Part shown: positions 23,463 to 36,400 of the stretch, piece after piece | Layout of the letters: every line of letters begins with the position of its first letter | Position numbering within the stretch: position 1 is the stretch's first letter | From: Mesostigma viride | Lineage: Eukaryota; Streptophyta; Mesostigmatophyceae; Mesostigmatales; Mesostigmataceae | Direction: 5' to 3' | DNA: 64,000 nt | NCBI GenBank assembly: GCA_009746045.1 | Contig: RPFO01000065.1 | Location: 7,662,362-7,726,361 of the forward strand | Made by a program: the position numbers and the translations under genes | Notes under the pieces: model-generated | What the model saw: only the letters and a program-made list of their open reading frames with translations | Databases searched by the model: none | Told to the model about the DNA's origin: nothing

Positions 23463-24829
23463 GACTCGTCCATGCATGCGGGCGGTGCGGCCAGTGGTAC
23501 AAATACCTGTAAATTAGCTAAAATTAGTCAGCCATGGTTAAGTAAGCTAATGGAATTTGAAGGCACGGTAAAACCAGTACTGAAAAGCTATCAGCCCAGT
23601 TCTCTCGCGTGTAGATTGTTTGCTTTCTCGACATTTTGTTCGGACGCGGAGTGCATTATCACGGGAAGCATAGCGATTGGTAGCCAACGATGGCGACGTA
23701 CGTGAAGCCTCTGCTCTATGACGGGAAGGCATCTGGCGTTGCTGCAACTGGAATCAGGCCAGTGCCATGTTCGGCACCGTGCACGCGGAAATAAGGCGCC
23801 GTCACGTTAGATAGCACTGCTGAGGACGAGCTGCGCCTGCCTGCCCATATTTACCGAGTTTGTCTCGCATCGCACTGCATTATTGCTGGCCAGACTTTGC
23901 TGTCTTTATGCCCGACAATCTGGTTCACGAACCGTTTTAATTTGCTGCGTGCGTGGCTCCTGCCCTTCCATGGCAATGTTTGCAATTTCGCACGTTTTCG
24001 TTGTGATTGTTGGCACATACTACATAGCCATGCACATGACATACTGCATGAAGGTCGCAAAGTTAGGTATAGTTTCTGTTTGTAAATCCTGAGTTATTGC
24101 TTCACACACGGTTCCTTGAAATGAAGGCCCTGGCCGAAGCTCGTTGCTTGCCAAAGCCTTCTTGTGTCGAAGAACAGCGGTTCTCAGTGGGCACATGAAA
24201 GAGACGTCGCCAGGCATTGTAAGATTTCCAACCACACGCTTGTCCTGTAACCATGCAATTCATTCCATGTGCGTTATGAATCTGGCAGCTTGTGAGCCTG
24301 CAACCATTAATTGCAGTTTGGCACATGTTACAAGAAGTAGGCTCCTTGAATTTAGGCTGCTTTCTCGCTTATTTTTGTTGATGCTATAGGCAACATTGGA
24401 CTTAACACTAACTTGAGTCCCACCCGCATCCAACCCCCCCAATCATCCATCCACTCCGTCCCTACCCACCCAATTATACCACCGTCTTCCCGCCCACTCT
24501 TGAACTAATCAGCCCAACGCCCCAGCCTAAGACACAGGCAAATGCCCATGTAGCCACCCATGTGCGCGTGCCTAGAGACACTCAACTAGCTAGGCTGCAT
24601 GTATGTGCCATGGGGGCATAATAGGTGCATGGGCGCAGGTGCACATGCAGGCCCGCAGGCATGCACACAAGCAGGCAGGCAGGCAGGTTGACAGATGGGT
24701 GGGCAGATAGGCGGGTGGCAGACTTGTAGGCGGGCAGGCGGGAGGATGGGCAGAACATTGGGTGGACAGGCGAGTAAGAAGGTCGTTGGGTCCAAGCAAC
24801 CCGTTTATTGGTGATGGATTGATGTGTGT

Positions 24830-25508
24830 GGCGCATGTGTGCAAGTCGGCCTGTGTTTGTGTGCGTTTGTATGCATGTGCACGTGTGCTCGTGGGTGTGT
24901 GCACATGTTTGTGTGCATGCATGTGTTAGCGTGCATGTGCGCACGTGGGTGTGTGCATGTGTGTGATATTGTGTGCATACATGTGTATGTCACAGTGTGC
25001 ATGTGTGTGCGTGTGTGCGTGTATGCGTGTGTGCGTGTGTGCGTGCGTGTGTGCGTGTGTGCGTGTGTGCGTGTGTGCGTGTGTGCGTGTGTGCGTGTGT
25101 GCGTGTGTGCGTGTGTGCGTGTGTGCGTGTGTGCGTGTGTGCGTGTGTGCGTGTGTGCGTGTGTGCATGTGTGCGTGTGTGCATGTGTGTATGTGTGCAT
25201 GTGTGTATGCGTGCGTGTGTGCATGTGTGTATGTGTGCATGTGTGTATGCGTGCGTGTGTGCATGTGTGCATGTGTGCATGTGTGCGTGTGTGCATGTGT
25301 GTATGTGTGCATGTGTGCGTGTGTGCATGTGTGCGTGTGTGCATGTGTGTATGTGTGCATGTGTGTATGTGTGCGTGTGTGCGTGTGTGCATGTGTGCAT
25401 GTGTGCGTGTGTGCATGTGTGTATGTGTGCATGTGTGTATGCGTGCGTGTGTGCATGTGTGTGTGAACATTTATGTGCATGTGTATGTATGTGGGCGTGT
25501 GTGTGTGC
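24830..25508. repeat. TG-rich satellite (tgtgtgcg / tgtgtgca variants)
   Basis: About 680 bp of alternating tgtgtgcg, tgtgtgca and tgtgtgta units. The long Cys/Val and His/Thr frames on the two strands are artefacts. The alternating purine-pyrimidine sequence could form Z-DNA. Confidence 0.9.
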
Positions 25509-26526
25509 TGGGGGGTAGGATGGATAGGGAAAAGAAAGAGTGAAAAATGCAAGGTGTGGGGGAGTTAAATGTTTCACCTCGCGGCAAAAGTCGTTGTGCC
25601 TGCCGCGTGTATTGACAAGCAGCTGTGGGCACGGTTGCAGCAAGTGAGTACACGCCAAGGGCCTACACGGTTCATGCAATAGCACACAGCCAGTGGGACG
25701 AAACATCTGCACATATTACTTGGGTTCATCTATTTTGCACATTACCTGCTTGGGTTCATCAACTGAATTCTGCACCTTACACTTGCATGGCTCATGGTTT
25801 CAATCGCTGCTCAATTGACGGAAAATGAACAGGCAATCAACATTCAGATATGTTAATCCTGAAAAGTGACCTTCCACACCAGGAGAATGAAGGTCGATGC
25901 TGCTTTGACGCATGAGCCTAATCCACGTGCTCTCGGAGGTCTCCACCTCGGCAGGAGCACCTGCAGGCGTCGTGGCTCGCTTACCTCAAGCAATATGCGC
26001 GTGCTGAAAGCTACCGGGATCTAGGCAGAGTTAAATTATCTGCCCGGAAAAAGCACCTCTTAAACCTTTCTCGACAACGAAGCTCTGAGCAGCGCTATAC
26101 TGTCGTGGCCGGACTTCATTGTCGCCATTAAAATGTCAAAAGCTGTTTGATTCATCCAAGGAAAATGCGTGCATGGTAGACAGATCATGAGATGCCCGGG
26201 CGTATAGACATGACAAGCAACTGCTTAGATGGCGCTCCTCGCGTTTTCCCTCGACTGAGTTCGTTAAGGCGCCTAATCCAATGTAGCCAATGCATCTGGG
26301 TGTGACCAGAATACAGAGCCTAGTGCACGCGGCGATATTGTTTGGTCTGTCGCACAATTGCTGTTGTGTTTGCAATTATTCTGCTCGCTCAGATGCAGGA
26401 TTAACTTCGGCTTGATTTCTTAATTACCCTCGTGTGCAGGTCATACGGCTGACATTCCTCTATTAGCTTTCGTAGCCATGGCTGAATTTTGCTTCCAGGT
26501 ACTGAGCACGGCCTGCACTTCGACCC

Positions 26527-26647
26527 CGAAGACGTAAAGGCATTACGTCGGAGTTTACGTACAGATCTGTATTAAAAAAACAGATCTGCATATACGCCTA
26601 GCCATCTGTATTTTTCGGGCCCTAACTTTACAGATCTGTCAAAAGCG
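26527..26647 (-). repeat. Right inverted-repeat arm
   Basis: Reverse complement of 23342-23462, nearly identical. It lies 3.2 kb from its partner. Confidence 0.85.
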
Positions 26648-27435
26648 CTTGTCATGACCGCATGCTATGCATTTCACCGATAGACCATCCTCACCCAGAA
26701 TTAAATAAGAATATTCTGCAGTGGCTCGGCGGTTGTCTTGGTCATAATACAAGTCTGGCCAGCCGCGTTGCAGACCAGGCCCTTCCTCCGGTCCAATGTC
26801 CGGCGGTTCAGACATGCTACTATGAGCGGCTCCCTCCTCGGTAACGATCTGACAATACGCTAATATATAGGCAGCCTGAAACTAAAATCCCAAGGAATTG
26901 TTCGCAACAAAACACTAAATATGCGGTGCGGGCAGACTCGGCCGCCTTGCTTGCAAATTCCGCCATGCTGTAGCATTTGGGGGCCAGACTCTATGGGCTG
27001 ACGGCTGCATGAAAGTCGGCCCCCCGCTCCCCTATAGGGGCCGAAAACATGGGGGCCAGCTCCAGTTGGTGCCGGTTGCTGCACTGGCCCCTAATATGGA
27101 AATAGGGGCCAGATATTCTGGTCCGGCGGCTGCAGGATCCGGCCCCTATTTAGCTTGGCTCAATGTCACCCCTCCTGCTGCATGCGAGGTTGCAGACTGC
27201 ACGAGAATTAGCAAGAACACGTGGCACGCGCCGACAGATACCGTGTCAGGCAGCAGCATTTAGTGCAAGAAAGCCTTGGACGACATAAAGAACGTGCGGT
27301 GTGCTTTTAGTCTTTACTGGATTAGCCGGCTTCGTAGGGGGTAGGCTATACGGGCATTATTGCAAAAGCATTGGCGAGCACTGATTAAAACGACATATAT
27401 GCCGTGTTCAAGAAGTTTTCGTGAGCTGCAACAAT

Positions 27436-30400
27436 ATGGCTACTGACGTTGAGAAGCATATCATTAAGGCACTTGACGAGGACCGGCAGATTATTGAAGA
27501 GCATCGAGAATTGGTGGCATCCCTATGCAGAGATTTTTTCTCTCTGGGTTGGGTTTCAGGAACTGGGGGGAGCATCAGCATGCGTGTGATTCCTCCGGAG
27601 GGTATCGACCATCACCGCTGGATTGTCATGGCCCCATCTGGCGTCCAAAAGGAGAGGATGCAGCCCGACGACATTTTCGTGCTCGACAGGTAAGCTAAAG
27701 TGTAATGCAGACGTCGCACATATTTGTGCAAGTAGAGCCGCTGATTTATCTATCGCGATCCTTACGTGATATCAATCAACCTAATAACAAGGCAGCCTCG
27801 TGGAAGTCGGCGCTGATTAAGCCGACATTCATGAAACAGCGGACGTGTCTTCGCAGTTCCATTTACTGATGGGCTGTTCCGACCATTTTCCGTTCCGCTG
27901 TATGGCTGCAGGGACGGAGAAATTGCCCAAGTTCCCGTAACAAAGCCTCCACCCGCCAAGCCACCCAAGCTGAGCGAGTGCTCGCCCTTGTTTATGAAGG
28001 CAAGTGTCGTGGGGGGCAGCATTCTTGCGGTATCCTTGAAACCACTTGACAGTTGACCGGCCACCCCAAGCCCCCCCCCCAAAAGGTAGGAGGCCAGTCA
28101 TGCATTTTCCAGTAGCAGGGATTGGCTTCCTGTGGCGTGGCCGCTCTCGTTGGTGTGCTGCATGGCCAACGGTCACATGTCACGAAGGTGACGTCACTCG
28201 AACCAGGCAATCCGACCCCTTCCGATGGCCACGTATAAGGGCCTTGCGCTCGGCCCTTGCACCCTCGAGTGTCTTGGGCGGCCCTGTAGCGTAGCAAGTA
28301 GCAACTCTGCATGACTGGCTGCATATATATCGCGCTCCACCCTTTGCTTCACTTTTATCACATATTGTTATCGTGCAATGGATAATTGATGTGCCTAGGG
28401 GCGGGCGGAGCAAGGCTGCGCGTCTTGTGCCCTCTCGGTCATTTCACGCGGGAGCTTTTCTAGTGCTGTGTCATGCCCGCGTCTTGCATTAAAAAAACTC
28501 TTGCATCTACTAATCATGTTAGTATGTTGTTGTATGTACCATTTTCTAGCATTTGCCATATCGTGCTAATATCCCTTCGAGTCCTTGTCTTCCCCATTTA
28601 GATATGATATCCCCCACATATTACTTACCCCCCATGCTTGTCATGCATCGCAGTAGTCATCCATAGATTTTCTGCCCAGTTGCTAATGTAGGTGCCCCCT
28701 GTGTGGCCCCGGGTGTAATTACCAGTCGTTATTTGGTAGCCAGATGTCCTGCTCAGCCGCAAGCCCACCCGTTACTCACACTCACACAATCCCTTTCCCC
28801 TTTCTTATTGTGCAGGATATCCATATGCAGTCATTACCACGTTAAGTTGCGATTTTTAAGGTTGCGTTACCGCTTTAAGTTGCGACGCCGAAATTGTTTT
28901 GGCGGCGACCGCAACTTAAGCCTGTGTGCCATCGCAACTTAACGCGATAATGACTCCATTTGTAGGTGTCAGGCCATTTTTGGCCGCGCAGGAGGCCTTT
29001 TTTTGCCAAGTCAGGGCCCGCTATGTGACCTTTAGGCGGCAAACTATACGCAAGCTCCACTGGCTCGCAGACTTCCCAGATACCGTGTGAAGTTGCGACG
29101 CCGAATTTTAGCCGTCGATCGCACCTTAACAAGGCAATGACTGTAATGCATTAACTGTCGTCTTCCTGCCACTCCAGTTAATCCTTGGTTACCATTTGCC
29201 TTGAACACTTTTATGGAAATACTTTTATTTATGGAAATACTTTTATGGAAATACTTTTATAGAAATACTTTTATGGAAATTTTATGCACGTCTATCTCGC
29301 CTCCATCTCGTAGTTGTTCACTCTAGTCAATCGTGCCTTTGTGCGTTGCATGATGACCGTCCCGGCGTCCCCCAAAGTCTCCCCCCCAAACCCTTCCACC
29401 CCCTTCCCTCCCCTGCCCTGGACCTCTCTCCCACCCATTGCGCCCACCCATTCTGCCTATCCCCCCCAGGCCCCCTCCCCCTCTTTCGCTCATCTCCACA
29501 GAACCCACCTCGTCTACCATCAACACCTGCCCCCACCCTCTATTTTCGCTTTCACCCCCCTATTGCCCCCCTTCTCCTGAAACCCACACCCACATCCCAC
29601 CCCACGACCGCAAACCTCCTCTTTCGTGGCCCCACCCGAAGCCACATATTCATTCAACACGCTCATGCAAATGCATGAGCGCATTCAAGCGCATACTGAA
29701 ACATGGACATTGGCTGCTTGCTTGCGAGCGCACAGTTTTGCTGGGGGGGATTTCAATCAGCTTTCTCAACTGCCGCATGGCCTGCTTTCTCTCCTATCTT
29801 ACCACCCTGGGCCCTATCAACTCTCCCCTGGCCCTACCCACTCCCGCACCCCCCTGTCTAATCCGCTCCGGCACCCATCCTTCCCCCCCTTGACGCTGGC
29901 CCATCCAACCAGGCATACACGCTCCGTAACGCGGGCGCCGTCATGCACAGCCACAGCCTGCATGCGGTATTGGCCACCGTGCTGGACCCAAAGGCATCCG
30001 AGTTCAAGGTAATAAGCGTCACAGCGTTTATGTAATGGGCTCCCAGCGTGCGAGGTACTGCACGCCCCAGCGTTCAAGGGGGGATAGCATGCGTTGAAGG
30101 GCTCAGCCTGGTATGCGGTGAAGCGCTCAAGGTAGTATGCGTGGAAGCTTTCAAGGTAACATCCTGGTGGTTCTAGAATGAATAGCCCGTGTGTTATGCT
30201 GCCTGTTTTCCTCGATGCAAATGCGTCTGAGTTCAAGGTAACATGCTCGGGGGTGACATGCCTGCATTACCATGCCGGCGGTGGCACACTGGCGGTTTGA
30301 GAAGAGATGCCCGACTTAGCATGTGTTTCTATGTCAAAGAGACAACCAGCGCAGGCCAGAAATCGGGAGAATCCGGACCATGGTAGCTCGAGCCTGCCGT

Positions 30401-33400
30401 TATCTTTTCCGCGTTTTCGAGTCGTTCAGGATGATGAAGATGAATGGTGATGGAAATGTGTATCCTTGTGCATTGAAATTATGGCTGGCTTACGTGTGGA
30501 GCGACTAGATGACCTAGACGGTGGGGCCGGAAACAGCATGCTTGATCAGGGCGTGTGTTTCTAGCCTAACTGGCCGGGAGTGTCTAGTGGTGAGCACCAT
30601 TGCTGCGATCGCTCTCCCACCATTTACGAGGAAATACCCGCAAATGGAAAACCACTGAAAAGGTCTAGCTAGTCAGTCATCACGTTAGCCATGCCATGAT
30701 TCCAAACGTCCAAGAACTGCACACGGTGCAAAGGCAAAAAGCCGGAGGACAGCACTTTCAAATGTGCGGCGGGAACCAAAAGCCCGCGGATGCCAGAAAA
30801 CATCGTGTTGCGGCAGCGACGCGACGATGTGGACAACGAATCCAGTGCCAAGCTCGGAACGGCCGCAAAGGAGATCTGGCATCACAGTACTGCTAGTGCT
30901 ACTATTTTTATTTTTTTTTTAATCATTAAATGTGCGCCACTGTCTGGGATCCCACAGCACGGCTGGTACAAGAGACACCCAACATTATGTGTATTGGGGC
31001 GTTCTGTATGTGCTTTAAAAAAAAATTGTCGCCACCGTATGTGTATTGGGGAAGCTGGAGATGATGAAGGAGCGAACGAAAAGTTCTTGTATTTTGAACC
31101 AAGCATCTTGTCAATTTGTTGGTGGGCCATGCACACATGGCCGGCAGGTGGCCCAGTCGGACATGGCCTATTGCCCACCAGACCTTCACTCCTTGTTAAC
31201 TTACCATTGCTTTTGGTTGCTTTTGGTTAGGTTAATGATGACCGCCAGGTCACCCAGCCGAAGATGATCCGCGGGCTATTGGTTCCTTTCGTATGTTCTA
31301 TTGGTCGCTCTCGTTCCTATTCAATACGACCGCCAGGTCACCCAGCTGGAGATGGTCAAGGGCATCGCGGGCCACGGCTACTATGACACGCTCACGGTTC
31401 CCATCATTGAGAACACGGCGCGCGAGTGTGAGCTCACGGACCGGCTCGGCCGCGCGGTGGGTTCTTTTTACTGTCTACTGCTGGCACCCCTCCGCTTTTA
31501 TATACGACTCTACTAGAAGTCTACATGTTAATAACCCCAACAGCTCACGGGCCGACGCGGCAGCACGGTGGGTACAGTGCAACGCTGGCGCTGGCATCCG
31601 CTGCTCGCGCATACTACTGTATCGACTCCTAGGTATATATCGTGCTTGCGTATTTATGCTGCTGGCCTTGTGGCCGGTAGCGGTGTTGTTGTATATTTTA
31701 CGTTGTGTTGGCTTGATCCTTGCATGCCAGTAATAATTTGCTTTTGGGTTCCTCCTCTCTTAGGGGCTTTCCTTATGTCGCATGCTGATCTCACGTCCGT
31801 AAGTTATCACCATTAATAAATGTATATGCTGCTTGCATGTATACACCTCCTGAACATATAAATTCATGAAAATTTGCTTGGCGGAAATCGAACTCGGGAC
31901 CTTCGGTACCTTTGGCGACTGTGCAAAATTAATTAAAATTACCCGGAAGCTGTGGTATGGTAAAGTAAAATAAAATAAAGTGAAGTGAAGTAAAGTGAAG
32001 TGAAGTAAAATACCGTGAACCATGCCACCCGATAAAAGAAGTCCACCACAGATTCAGCAGATACCTCAAGTATGCGCGGTGTCCCCCACCCCCCAGACTA
32101 TCCATGCTCATTCCCTGGTGGCCGTCACCTTTTTCCATTCCCCTCTCGCCATCCAACCCTGTCATCCGCCCCAGATCGAGCAATACCCAAAGTCATGTGC
32201 GGTCCTCGTGCGCAACCACGGGGTGTACATCTGGGGGGACAACTGGGCGCAGGCCAAGACGCAGGCAAGTCTCTCATGCTCTCCCACTCGTCGTGTAAGT
32301 GGACACGCACGCAACTGAGTAGAGGCCATAGATCAGTCAAGTTTCTGTTCTAGTCCAGCTATTAAATGTGTACTAGTACTAGTATTTCTTTTCTTGTCCA
32401 GCCATTAAATGTATACTGGTATTTTTTGTGGACAACTGGGTGTATGCCAGGGCGAAGACCAGCGTCGTGTGCTTATCTGCTGCCGGGTTGGCCGCCGAAA
32501 TGTTGTGCCAATCTGTTTCACTGATTTGACCGACTGTCCATGTGCTACAGTAATACCACGCTGCATACAGCGCACCTTTCTCGACTCCCATGCGGTGCAG
32601 GTGGTCATGAACACCGGTGTGTGGCCGTATGCGTGGTGATTCCTTGATTTCCTTAATTTTGGTGCGCCTGTTTTCTCTTGCATAATTCAGTGTTCGTTCA
32701 AGGGTGCTTGGTATTGTGCGCCAGTATTAGCACTTGTTATGTTTATAGTGAAAGTGCGTCATGATTGCGTCCGCCCGCTCACCCACCCGTCCATCCATGC
32801 ACCCCTGCTCCTGTATCCGCCATGATACTGCACCCGTCACTGATGCTGCTAGTACAGAGTCACACCTGGACAGGATTAAATTAAAGTATAGTAAACTAAA
32901 AGCACGTGACTGCGTCTGGACGGGATGCTCTTTGGCATGGACGTTCGCAATGTCAAGCCTGTGTTGGTTGTATCGTTAACCATAGTTCACAAACAATGGC
33001 TCACTTTTCAAGTCCCTCTACCTTCCCACCCCACACATCTTCCCCCCTGCTCACGTGGGTCTTCCCCCCATGCGCGCGCCCCCATTTACCGACAAGAAAC
33101 AGTCGGAATGTTACCATTTCCTGTTCGAGGCCGCGGTGGCTCTTCGGCGGATGGGGATCGACCCCTCCCAATCGGGACACCCGCACGTGCACGCCCCTTT
33201 TGCGGACGCGCGGCTGATCCATCACGCTGAGGTGTCCTCACCAGTCGGGGGCGCGCACGCCTCCGATGCGCTGGTGCCGGCATCAAAGCGGCGACGGGTG
33301 GGGCACTCACACGCCAAATGGGTATGCAAGTGTGGAAACCATAGCTTGGTTTGGTGGGAGCCTTAGCAGGCAAGGTAGGCCTTGGCGTCTGTGAAAATAG

Positions 33401-36400
33401 GAAGGCCTTGGCATCTACTAAAGGAAGCATGGGCGCTGGAGCTTGTGCGCTCGTTTACATACATGCTTGGAGTATACGCGTTTCCATCTCTGGCATGCAG
33501 GACTTGATCCTGGTCGCCATCAAAGTGACTCTTGACTCAGGTCGCTTGAAGTTCCTCTCTCCTGTGTACACGTGCTGTATACCAATCAAACACGCGCATA
33601 CTGTCTGTTTTGGGGAGCGGCGCACAGGACCTGATCCTGCTCGACATCGAAGGCACCACCACGCCCATCAGCTTTGTCATGAACTGCCTGTTCCCGTACT
33701 CGGAGAAGAATGCCGAGAAGTACCTCATGGCGCACTGGGAGGATCCTGAGGTGCAGAAGATTGTCGACGGGCTCGCCGAGCAGGTGGAAGAGGACGCGCG
33801 CACCGGTGGCGTCCCTGGCGAGCCGCTGACCATCCCTCCCAGGGGGGCGCCCTCGCTGGCGCGCTTGTCCGCGGTCGTGGCCGCGGTCCACTCGATGATC
33901 GCCAACAACCGCAAGGTCACGCCGCTCAAGGACCTGCAGGGCGCCATCTGGCACGACGGGTACCAGGCGGGGGCGATCCTGGGGGAGCTGTTTGCGGACG
34001 TGCCCGAAGCGCTCGCCAAGTGGCAGGAGCAGGGGATCAAGGTGGGTGCGCGTTGACATGCTACTTTCTATCCGGTGGGGTCAAGGTTGGCCCTACATCG
34101 GCCTGTGTGTGGACTTGGCGCCGTGGGGGTGAAGGCCAGTCCTAAGTAAGCCTGTGGAGGGCTGTTGTAGCCTAGACTGGGCGGTTGTAGATAGCCTTTC
34201 ATGGGCGATCCGAGATAGCTTAGCCCCAGCTTTCTGCTAATGAGGGGATCGCATCTTGGTGACATGACAGTGCCCTGGGTTGTGAATACTATATCAGAAC
34301 TTCATAGCACATTACCCATGGTTATCAAGACCGCGTTTGAATGGGCGTGCTGGCTTATTGCACGTGTCGCATACACCCGCGGCAGCACACTTTTATTCAA
34401 CCTTTATGTTTCATCTAATCCTTGTGTACATGGTCCTTTGCCTTTAGTCGAATTTCATGATACCATCTCCAACTGTCTCACTCTCTTACGTTCCTATTCG
34501 CGACCATGCTATTCTTAACTTGGCGCAGATGGGCATCTACTCCAGCGGCAGCCGTCCTGCGCAACGCTTGCTCTTCCGCTACAGCCAACGCGGCGACCTG
34601 ACGCCCTACCTGTCCGCCTACTTCGACACCAGGATCGGGTACGCCTACCAAGGATGATCATGCTTTTTTTTGTTATTATTTTGTCCCCCTCAAGCTCATG
34701 TTCCGCCACCCATGTACCGTCACGCATGTTTCACCTCAGTTTATCAATGAGACAACCAGCGCAGGCTTGACACTACTGTAGTATAGTGACCATAATACCA
34801 ATGAGACAACCAGTGCAGGCCAGAAATCTGGAGAGTCCGGTTTATGCTTTAACGCCCTTTTGTGTAATTATTTTTCTAATGTGATTAGCATATTACTCCG
34901 TGGCATGCCTCTGCGCATGACACGCAAGCACTTACTTTATGCTTCCACGCCCGTGTACCGCCACCGCGCATGTTGTCGTCTGTGTAGGTGAAGGTGGGTG
35001 GTCCAGGGTGAGCATGGGGATGCCAAGAGGGGGCAGTAGCAGGGTGCTGTTTATAGATTAATGGGTGAACTGGTACTGCAGGCGGCCCAGCTCGCTTTGC
35101 TCTCCGCATGCAGGCAGAACGGTGCCCTCAAATCAATGCGGGTGACCGAACTCTACTTTGTTCCCCCCAGCCACGCGCGGGAGGCAAAGCCAGCTAATGC
35201 TTGAATCCCAGTAATAGTAGTAAAACGAAGCGTGCTCTACTTGCAATTACCAAACCTGTTTGGGGGGGACCGCCCACGCACAGGCAGGATGCGCGGCATC
35301 GCATATCAACTTGTTGCTGACGAGCCACGTTGCATCCTCCATGGCTGCTGAGCCATTTTTTTTCCTACCATCAAAACTCTCTGGTGTCCCCTCAGTCGTC
35401 CATGTATTCCCTTCCTTATTCCCTCCTTTATTTCCTCCTTTGTTGTCTCTTCTCTTCCCTCATCTATTCCTTTTTTGTTCCTTCCTTTGTTCCCTCCTTT
35501 GTTCCCGCAAGCTGGAGTCGCGGAGCAATACGCCAAGTCTCTGAGCCATGCATTGTTTGCCCATCGCTCCTTGTTCGGTTCTTGTTCTCCCCCGTCATGT
35601 TTTCCTTCGTTCTTTTACTCTCTCATTTGTGAATTCTTTCCTTTTTCCCTTGTTGTATCATTTGTTCATTCTTGCTTTGTTCCATTACTCTCTCATTTGT
35701 TAATTCTTCCTTTGCTCCTTTGCCCTCCCCCCCGCCCCCCCCCCAGCCACAAGCAGGAGTCCCAGTCCTACGCTGAGATCTGTGAGACCATGGGGTTTGA
35801 GCGCGAGACGCGCTGCAACGTGCTCTTTTGCACAGATATCCTCGAAGAGGCCAGCGCGGCCAAGGCGGCCGGTGAGCTTGAGATATACTGCTTAGTGTAT
35901 ATACTTCTGTATATACGACTGTATATACAACGTAGTGTAGTATGGAATAACACATACAATCTCGATAGGGTCATAACATACTGGAGGCCAACGCTGCCAA
36001 GTCTTCCGGTGGCCTTGAATACGAAACACTATGGCATAAGCCATAAGGTTCAACAGTATCCATAACGATAGCATGATCGATCCTGTACTGCTCATTGTAT
36101 CTATATACCATACAGATAGCATGATCGATCCTGTACTGCTCATGGTATCTATATACCATAAAGATAGCATGATATCACGGGCGAGCGGTTGTGTTGTACT
36201 ATCACTGACAAGTGGTGTCGCAAACAGCTATACGTTTTGGAAGAGATTCTACGGCTTCGCAGGGCAACCCCTTGGTGCCGGAGCCGTTGTAGCTGTTGCA
36301 GTGGAAGAGAAGATGTGTGATTTGAGAGCCATGGGGAGTTGATCTCGTTTGAAGCGAAACAGGTCCAGGAAAGACAGGGGAAAGGAAGCCGCATGAAGGC

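Larger units (their letters stand above)
22968..27186. mobile_element. Large element with long inverted repeats, no recognised transposase
   Basis: Two arms of about 120 bp are almost identical in reverse orientation: about 23342-23462 and 26527-26647 (starting gcttttgacagatctgtaaa). Outside them, weaker inverted matches continue: clusters of aaataggggcc / ggcccctattt on both sides, and an outer GGAGGGGTGACAT near 22978 whose reverse complement ATGTCACCCCTCC lies near 27163. The interior has a long TG-rich satellite and no open frame I can recognise, so it looks non-autonomous. The outer limits are approximate and I found no target-site duplication. Confidence 0.6.

Noticed and set aside
24805-25712. 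Cys/Val-rich and His/Thr-rich frames of about 200 codons
   Set aside because: By-products of the TG-rich satellite on both strands.
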